A stretch of 27,186 nt of DNA from NCBI GenBank assembly GCA_002425245.1, contig DILW01000114.1, forward strand, positions 1 through 27,186. The letters are read 5' to 3'. This DNA comes from Betaproteobacteria bacterium UBA5582 (GTDB lineage Bacteria > Pseudomonadota > Gammaproteobacteria > Burkholderiales > Rhodocyclaceae). This document shows positions 21,949 to 27,186 of the stretch, in pieces; within the stretch, counting starts at the first letter, position 1, and the number at the start of each line of letters is the position of its first letter. Both the position numbers and the translations under genes were made by a program. The notes beneath the pieces are model-generated. The model searched no databases, was not told the DNA's origin, and saw nothing but the letters and a program-made list of their open reading frames with translations.

Positions 21949-24027
21949 ATGATCAATACCCCACTGACCCCCCTCTACCCGGCCGAAAACTACCTGAACC
22001 GCGAACTCGGCCTGCTCGCCTTCAACCGCCGCGTCCTGGCCCAGGCTCAGGACGAACGGATGCCCTTGCTGGAGCGACTGCGCTTCCTGTGCATCGTCTC
22101 GAGCAACATGGACGAGTTTTTCGAAATCCGCGTTTCGGGGCTCAAGGAGCAGATCCGCGCCCAGACGCCGGTGGTCACCATTGACGGCAAGACGGCCCAG
22201 GAGATCTTCCGCCTGGTGTCGGCCGAGGCGCACGCCATCGTCACCGAGCAGTACCTGTATCTGAACGAGGTCATCCTGCCGGCGCTGGCCGACGAGGGCG
22301 TCCGTTTCCTGCGCCGGTCGACCTGGAACGAGGCCCAGCGCGAGTGGATCCGCGACTATTTCCTGCGCGAGATGGTGCCGGTGCTGACGCCGATCGGACT
22401 CGACCCCTCGCACCCCTTCCCGCGGGTGCTCAACAAGAGTCTCAACTTCGCCGTCGAACTCGAAGGCAAGGACGCCTTCGGCCGCAGTTCGAACATCGCC
22501 ATCGTCCAGGCGCCGCGGGTGCTGCCGCGGGTCATCCAGATTCCCGAGGAACTGGGCGGCTGTCCTTACGGCTTCGTCTTCCTGTCGTCGATCCTGCACG
22601 AATTCGTCGGCGAATTATTCACCGGCATGAGCGTGCTCGGCTGCTACCAGTTCCGGGTCACCCGCAACTCCGACCTGTTCGTCGACGAGGAAGAAGTCAC
22701 CAACCTGCGCACCAAGCTGCAGGGCGAACTGCCGCAGCGCCACTTCGGCAACGCCGTGCGCCTGGAAGTCGCCGACAACTGTTCGCCGGCAATCACCGAA
22801 TTCCTGCTTTCCCAGTTCGCGCTGCAACCGGTGGATCTCTACCGGGTCCATGGCCCGGTCAACCTCGTCCGCCTGATGCAGGTCCCCGACTGGGTCGATC
22901 GCCCGGACATGAAATTCCGGCCCTTCATCCCCGGTGTGCCGAAGGGCCTGCCCAAGGGCGGCAGCATCTTCGACGCCGTCCGCCGCAACGACATCCTGCT
23001 CCACCATCCCTACCAGTCCTTCGCGCCGGTCATCGAACTGCTCAACCAGGCAGCCAAGGACCCCAGCGTGGTGGCGATCAAGATGACGGTCTATCGCACC
23101 GGCACCGACTCGGTGCTGATGCAGTCGCTGCTGCGCGCCGCCCAGAGCGGCAAGGAAGTGACGGTGGTGGTCGAACTGATGGCACGTTTCGACGAGGAGG
23201 CCAACATCGGCTGGGCGACCAAGCTGGAGGAAGTCGGCGCCCATGTGGTCTATGGCGTGGTCGGCTACAAGGTGCATGCCAAGGCCCTGCTCATCGTTCG
23301 CCGCGAGGAAGGCGGGCTGAAGCGCTACGCCCACCTCGGCACCGGCAACTATCACCCGCGCACCGCCCGCCTGTACTCGGACTTCGGCCTGCTCACCGCC
23401 AACGACGAAATCACCCACGACGTTTCCGAAGTCTTCAAACAGCTCACCGGGCTGGGCATGGCGCGCACCCTGCGCCACCTGTGGCAGGCCCCGTTCACCC
23501 TGCAGCACAACGTCGTCCAGGCCATCCACGGCGAGGCCGAAGCGGCCCGCGCCGGACAGAAGGCACGCATCGTCGCCAAGATGAATTCGCTGGTCGAACC
23601 GGAAGTGATCAATGCCCTCTACGAAGCCTCGAAGGCCGGCGTCGAGATCAACCTGATCGTCCGCGGCATCTGCATGCTGCGCCCCGGGGTACCGGGCCTG
23701 TCCGAGAACATCCGCGTCCGCTCGATCATCGGCCGTTTCCTTGAGCACCACCGGATCATGTACTTCTTCGCCGGCGGCAAGGAAAACGTCTATCTCTCGT
23801 CAGCCGACTGGATGGACCGCAACTTCTTCAAGCGCATCGAACTCGGCTTCCCGGTGCTTGACCCGAAACTGAAACGCCGGGTAATCACCGAAGGCCTCAA
23901 GTTCTACCTGGCCGACAACCAGCAAGGCTGGGACATGAACAGCCACGGTGTGTACCAGCGCCGCCGTTCCAGCCGCAACAAGCCGCACAACGCCCAGGGC
24001 GAACTGATGACCCTGCTCGGCGGTTAG
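21949..24027 (+). CDS. ppk1: Polyphosphate kinase PPK1
   Basis: 692 residues from ATG at 21949, typical of PPK1. The N-terminal domain begins with YLNRELGLLAFNRRVL and contains IVSSNMDEFFEIRVSGLKEQ. The two phospholipase D-like C-terminal domains hold the catalytic histidines: H443 in KVHAK, the phosphorylated one by homology, and H600 in FLEHHRIMYFF. Other conserved blocks are HHPYQSFAPV (352-361), IKMTVYRTG, AHLGTGNYHPRTARLYSDFG and RGICMLRPGVPG. It reversibly transfers the ATP gamma-phosphate to polyphosphate. It is monocistronic, with no ppx directly downstream. A Pho-box-like sequence lies upstream at 21867-21884. A hairpin separates it from the convergent lipoprotein gene. Confidence 0.98.
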   Translation: MINTPLTPLYPAENYLNRELGLLAFNRRVLAQAQDERMPLLERLRFLCIVSSNMDEFFEIRVSGLKEQIRAQTPVVTIDGKTAQEIFRLVSAEAHAIVTEQYLYLNEVILPALADEGVRFLRRSTWNEAQREWIRDYFLREMVPVLTPIGLDPSHPFPRVLNKSLNFAVELEGKDAFGRSSNIAIVQAPRVLPRVIQIPEELGGCPYGFVFLSSILHEFVGELFTGMSVLGCYQFRVTRNSDLFVDEEEVTNLRTKLQGELPQRHFGNAVRLEVADNCSPAITEFLLSQFALQPVDLYRVHGPVNLVRLMQVPDWVDRPDMKFRPFIPGVPKGLPKGGSIFDAVRRNDILLHHPYQSFAPVIELLNQAAKDPSVVAIKMTVYRTGTDSVLMQSLLRAAQSGKEVTVVVELMARFDEEANIGWATKLEEVGAHVVYGVVGYKVHAKALLIVRREEGGLKRYAHLGTGNYHPRTARLYSDFGLLTANDEITHDVSEVFKQLTGLGMARTLRHLWQAPFTLQHNVVQAIHGEAEAARAGQKARIVAKMNSLVEPEVINALYEASKAGVEINLIVRGICMLRPGVPGLSENIRVRSIIGRFLEHHRIMYFFAGGKENVYLSSADWMDRNFFKRIELGFPVLDPKLKRRVITEGLKFYLADNQQGWDMNSHGVYQRRRSSRNKPHNAQGELMTLLGG

Positions 24028-24031
24028 TGAA

Positions 24032-24055
24032 ACGGCGCCCCGAACGTGGCGCCGT
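24032..24055. terminator. Shared hairpin between ppk1 and the PLD gene
   Basis: A perfect 8-bp stem (ACGGCGCC / GGCGCCGT) with an 8-base loop occupies most of the 33-base gap between two convergent stops. Symmetric position suggests bidirectional use, but no T run follows on either strand. Confidence 0.45.
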
Positions 24056-24060
24056 CAGCC

Positions 24061-26259
24061 TCAGATCGCCTTGAACAAGGCGTTGAACTGCTCGGCGGCA
24101 TCGCGATTGCCGCGCATGATTTCCCGCGACAGCGTGTACACCCGCCCGACGATGGCACGGATTTCCTCGCGCAGGCGCTGCTCCTGCTCCTTGGACAGGC
24201 GCTCGCTGGCGTAGCGGGCCAGCAACTGGTCGATGTGCTTGTCCATCTCGGCCGTCAATTCCGCCTGATCGCGGCCGATTGACGCGGTCAGATCGACCGT
24301 GCGCTTCGGATCGGCCAGCAGTTCATTCAGCCAGCGTTTGTAGGAAGCAACGAAGTTCGGCGCCTGGCGGATGAAGACGCCGTTGTTGCTGTCCAGCATC
24401 AGGCTGCGGACATCGGCATTGGCCGAACCGATGAAGATGTCGTCGCCGAACAGCATGACCTTGCTGTGCAGCGAGCGACGTTCAGCGGTGCCGGCGATGT
24501 ACTCGTGGAAGCGCAGTTGCGCGCCGCGCCCGGTGGCCGGCGTTTCGCGCAGATGATCGGCGAGCGCCTTCAACTGCCAGGTTGCCAGCAGGTTGACCAC
24601 GCTCAGGTCGGTGGTCGCCAGCGAATTGGTGAGCATCGACAGCGTCACGCCCTGGCAGTCGCGGCTGCCGTCCAGGGCGGCGGAAATTTCGTGCAGCAGA
24701 TTGGCCGGCATGAACAGGTAGGCGTTGTGCACGATGATTTCGCGCGGGCCGGCGGCGGCGTTGCTGCAGGTCTGCTGGATCGCCGCCCGCCAGACGGCGT
24801 GGATGGCCTTGCCGGCCGGGCCCTCGCCATTGTGCGGAGCACCATAGACGCGCTGCCCACCGACCACCGGCATGTTTTCCAGGTAATGGACCTCGGCGCC
24901 GGCATCGACCCGCATCGGCTCGGGCTGCGCTGCAGCCCGGTAGTCACGCTGGTAGCGCTGGATGTTCTGCTGGTGCTGCTTCTCGACCGCTGCCATGCGC
25001 TGCTCGCTGCCCTGCCAGTGACGGGCCAGGTAGCTGTCCACACAGGCCTCGTCGCTACCGGCCTTGCAGGCTTTCTGGGCGGCTTCGAGGACGGCGAAAT
25101 TCATCAGGAAATCGTTGCCGGCGTGCTGGCGCACCTGGGCCAGGCTGGCGACCATGCCCGGCAACTGCCACAGCCGGTCGAAACTGGCGACTAGGCGCTC
25201 GTCGCGGCCATCCAGGCGGATCGCGATGTCGGTATCCATGAACACGTACTTGTCGGCCAGCGGGCCGGGTTCCATGTGATAGGAATCCTCGACGTTGCGC
25301 CCACCCAGTTGCACGAGACGACCGTCGGCGAGCAGCAGTTTGTGGTGCAGGAAGCTGGTCAGGTAATCCCAGTCGCGCTGGGCCTGGGCATTGTTCTGGC
25401 GCGACACCGGCAGGTAAGTGGCGAGCGTGTCGAACACCGGATTGACCTGCTCGGCGAAGGCAACCCGGACCAGCGCCAGCTTGAGCTTGGCGGCCAGGCC
25501 TTCGACACCGCCGACGTAACGGGCCTTGAAGTAGAGCTTGCCGAGTTGCTTGAGCTTTTCGCCCTGCTCGGGATCGGCCGAACCGGCGCTGGCCATCAGT
25601 GCCGCCCGGTCGATGTCCTGGCCGTGGATGACGGCGTAGGCCATCAGCGGCGCATGCTTGCCGTAGAGGCCGGAAAGGAACAGTGCCGAGCCGGCGAAAC
25701 GGGTGTCGGCGAGCGATTCGCCGCGGCTGGCGGCGGCGGTGAAGTGCTGCTCGACGGCCGCCAGCTTTTCCTGGTCGCAGGTCTTGCCCGGAGCGCCGAC
25801 GTCGGCGCAGCCGAGAGTCAGGAAAGCCGCGTCGCGAATGATTTCCGGCGTCGGCGGATTGAACAGGCGGACCGCGAGATTGCCGCCTCCCGCCTTTTCC
25901 ATCCAGGCCAACCGGTCGAAATCGCGGTAGGCGCTGAAGTAGTCGAGGAGCAGGCGCACCTTCACGCCGCGCCGTGCGGCGTCGATCAGAGCCTGGGTCA
26001 GGACCGAGGAACTGTAGTCGTCGGCGTGGATGTAATAGGCAAGATCGAGGCTCTGCTTCGCCGAGCGGATCAGTTCGAGCTTGCTGAAAAATGCACTGTC
26101 GTTGTTGAGCAGCACCCGGGCGTCGGCAACTGCCAGCGGACCGGCGCTCTGCCTGGCGGCCAGGACCTCGCCGGTCGGCGCCTGCGCCGCCGGTCGTTGG
26201 GAAGCGCACCCGGTGGTCAGCAGCAGGGTGGCAACGAGGGCAATCAGGCTTGGCTTCAT
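24061..26259 (-). CDS. Phospholipase D-family lipoprotein
   Basis: 732 residues from ATG at 26259, chosen because GGAG lies seven to eight bases upstream; an ATG two codons earlier is too close to it. The lipoprotein signal ends LLTTGCAS with C18. Two HKD-type half-sites are seen: H305-x-K307 with D312 followed by GGRNVEDSY, and H598-x-K600 followed by IGSANAD. In the second the acidic residue (D606) is one place later than the standard HxKx4D spacing. An insert of about 180 residues between the first strands and HKD1 is longer than in cardiolipin synthases. The C-terminus (about 655-732) is a charged helical extension. It probably acts on phospholipid headgroups at the periplasmic face. It is convergent with ppk1. 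Confidence 0.88.
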   Translation of the reverse strand: MKPSLIALVATLLLTTGCASQRPAAQAPTGEVLAARQSAGPLAVADARVLLNNDSAFFSKLELIRSAKQSLDLAYYIHADDYSSSVLTQALIDAARRGVKVRLLLDYFSAYRDFDRLAWMEKAGGGNLAVRLFNPPTPEIIRDAAFLTLGCADVGAPGKTCDQEKLAAVEQHFTAAASRGESLADTRFAGSALFLSGLYGKHAPLMAYAVIHGQDIDRAALMASAGSADPEQGEKLKQLGKLYFKARYVGGVEGLAAKLKLALVRVAFAEQVNPVFDTLATYLPVSRQNNAQAQRDWDYLTSFLHHKLLLADGRLVQLGGRNVEDSYHMEPGPLADKYVFMDTDIAIRLDGRDERLVASFDRLWQLPGMVASLAQVRQHAGNDFLMNFAVLEAAQKACKAGSDEACVDSYLARHWQGSEQRMAAVEKQHQQNIQRYQRDYRAAAQPEPMRVDAGAEVHYLENMPVVGGQRVYGAPHNGEGPAGKAIHAVWRAAIQQTCSNAAAGPREIIVHNAYLFMPANLLHEISAALDGSRDCQGVTLSMLTNSLATTDLSVVNLLATWQLKALADHLRETPATGRGAQLRFHEYIAGTAERRSLHSKVMLFGDDIFIGSANADVRSLMLDSNNGVFIRQAPNFVASYKRWLNELLADPKRTVDLTASIGRDQAELTAEMDKHIDQLLARYASERLSKEQEQRLREEIRAIVGRVYTLSREIMRGNRDAAEQFNALFKAI

Positions 26260-26362
26260 GAGCATTCTCCGTCGAACGAACACGCCATTCGATGCATATC
26301 GAATAGTCAGTGCGAACTCTACCGGAGAAACATCGTTTGCATAAGGCGGCAGCCCGGAGAAT

Positions 26363-26728
26363 TCAGCGCAGCCAGGCCAGCAGCGCCATTGCGGCAACGC
26401 CGATGTTGATGACGATCAGCGCCAGGGTGCGCCGCCGGTTGCTTTCAATGCGGGCAACCAGCTGGGCATTCTGTTCGGCCAGCGAGCGGATCACCTCGCT
26501 CGCCGCCAGCATTTCGCCGTGCAGTTCGTCCACCCGCGCCTGCAGCAGGGCCAGCTGCTCTTCCGGTGTCCCCGGCTGAGTACGCGGCGCCGATGCAGAT
26601 ACGGGTCCCGCCGCCCTGCCGCCAACCTTCTTCCACAGCTTGCGGGCGCCGTCGGCAACCACCGGGGCATTCTTGATCACCTCGGTCCAGGGAACGTTGG
26701 CGAGTATCGTCATCCAGCCTATGGCCAT
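26363..26728 (-). CDS. Small coiled-coil protein with C-terminal membrane anchor
   Basis: 121 residues, family not recognised. A conserved-looking N-terminus (WTEVIKNAPVVADGARKLWKKVG) is followed by a flexible Ala/Ser/Pro stretch (about 38-55), a coiled coil (about 56-97, with QLALLQARVDELHGEML and IRSLAEQNAQLVARIES) and one membrane helix at about 101-119 just before the C-terminal LR. This is a tail-anchored layout with the bulk in the cytoplasm. The ATG is preceded by GAGGAG. It lies about 100 bases upstream of the PLD lipoprotein on the same strand, so the two may be co-transcribed. Confidence 0.8.
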   Translation of the reverse strand: MAIGWMTILANVPWTEVIKNAPVVADGARKLWKKVGGRAAGPVSASAPRTQPGTPEEQLALLQARVDELHGEMLAASEVIRSLAEQNAQLVARIESNRRRTLALIVINIGVAAMALLAWLR

Positions 26729-26769
26729 GGCAGCTCCTCATGCACGGACAGTGGCGACAAGCATAGCAA

Positions 26770-26804
26770 GCCCGGCGCCGGGCCGGACTCCGGTTTTCCC
26801 GGAG
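26770..26804. terminator. Two GC-rich hairpins after the enoyl-CoA hydratase gene
   Basis: A 14-base perfect palindrome GCCCGGCGCCGGGC (26770-26783) is followed by CTCCGG-TTTTC-CCGGAG (26788-26804). They lie 35 to 70 bases past the minus-strand stop at 26839. There is no T run on the minus strand, so any termination there would be weak or Rho-assisted. Confidence 0.3.
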
Positions 26805-26838
26805 AACGGCCACCAGATTTCCTGAGCCGCCGGGGTGT

Positions 26839-27186
26839 TCAGTCGGCAAATTGCGGCAAGCGACGCTCGCGGGCAGCCTGCATCGCCTCGTTCAGGTCGG
26901 CCGAGAGCAGCATGGCGGCGTTCCAGGTGGCGACGTAGGAAAGACCGTCGGCGACGCTGTGGTCGCGGCTGTAGTTGAGGATTTCCTTGCTGCCGCGCAC
27001 GGCCAGCGGGGACTTGGCGGCGATGCGACGGGCGATGGCGAGGACACCGGCGCGCAGGGCTTCGGCATCGGGCCACAGTTGATTGACCAGGCCGCTGCGC
27101 AAGGCTTCGTCGGCGCCGAGGTCGCGGCCGGTGTAGGCCAGCTCGCGCGCCAGCCCCGGCGCGATCAGGCCGGGCAGGCGTTGCAG
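26839..27186 (-). CDS. Enoyl-CoA hydratase/isomerase family protein, C-terminal part (cut by window edge)
   Basis: Only the last 115 residues are inside the window; the frame is open to the edge, so the start is beyond 27186. Visible crotonase elements are LQRLPGLIAPGLARELAYTGRDLGADEALRSGLVNQLWP, the helix after the active-site region, and a C-terminal AKSPLAVRGSKEILNYSRDHSVADGLSYVATWNAAML. The DHSVADGL form resembles the delta(3,5)-delta(2,4)-dienoyl-CoA isomerase subgroup as well as ordinary enoyl-CoA hydratases, both acting in fatty acid breakdown. The oxyanion-hole residues are not in view. An internal TTG at 27102 is not the true start, since similarity continues upstream. Confidence 0.88.
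   Translation of the reverse strand: MQRLPGLIAPGLARELAYTGRDLGADEALRSGLVNQLWPDAEALRAGVLAIARRIAAKSPLAVRGSKEILNYSRDHSVADGLSYVATWNAAMLLSADLNEAMQAARERRLPQFAD

Noticed and set aside
22344..23751. Long open frames within and opposite ppk1
   Set aside because: They lie fully inside a 692-residue gene with intact PPK1 motifs, and their products are Arg/Pro-rich or His/Asp/Val-rich shadows.
25276..26409. 377-codon plus-strand frame opposite the PLD lipoprotein
   Set aside because: Antisense shadow of a gene with a lipobox and HKD motifs; no family resemblance.
1..27186. CRISPR arrays, tRNA or rRNA genes, IS elements
   Set aside because: No regularly spaced repeats, cloverleaf-like segments, rRNA cores or transposase motifs were seen on reading both strands.

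Overview
The window looks like chromosome from a GC-rich betaproteobacterium. The gene set (ModE/ModABC with a separate molbindin, DUF2478, a NifX-like protein, a QorB/HxlR pair, PPK1, Hsp33) fits the Rhodocyclales, for example the Dechloromonas/Azonexus group. That placement is inference from gene content and protein resemblance; there is no rRNA or tRNA here to confirm it. I read 28 protein-coding genes (27 complete, one cut by the right edge) and one gene remnant.

Left part (1-3670): an orphan UPF0175 antitoxin-like gene lies next to a visibly AT-rich insert (about 461-2900). The insert carries one large gene for a P-loop ATPase with a C-terminal PD-(D/E)XK nuclease-like domain. This is the best candidate for an uncharacterised defence-type system. 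A cytoplasmic M15 peptidase follows.

3867-8584: yffB, hslO and a membrane sensor histidine kinase form a tightly overlapping operon (ATGA and TTGA junctions). The Hsp33 protein has lost two of its four zinc/redox cysteines. An OmpA-type lipoprotein and a MarR regulator run the other way. Beyond them is a bidirectional promoter region with a strong orphan terminator, which could mark a small RNA or a leader of the following DapB-like gene.

8523-12353: an FAD-linked 2-hydroxyacid dehydrogenase, a DUF3024 protein, rimO and a DUF2478 protein.

12528-19007: a MntA/HepT toxin-antitoxin pair, then a molybdenum locus: a di-Mop molbindin divergent from modE-modA-modB-modC, ending in a 24-codon remnant that looks like the start of modD. 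A redox pair follows, an HxlR regulator (QorR/YtfH-like) divergent from qorB with a clear inverted-repeat operator between them, and then a NifX-like protein. DUF2478, Mop, ModE, ModABC and the NifX-like protein together suggest molybdenum uptake, buffering and cofactor handling, but no nif structural genes are in the window.

19009-27186: a SIMPL-domain periplasmic protein, a 320-residue protein I do not recognise, a REC-GGDEF response regulator, ppk1, a phospholipase D-family lipoprotein, a small tail-anchored coiled-coil protein, and the C-terminal part of an enoyl-CoA hydratase. Most neighbours here are convergent with very short gaps. I see no CRISPR array, IS element or complete prophage.
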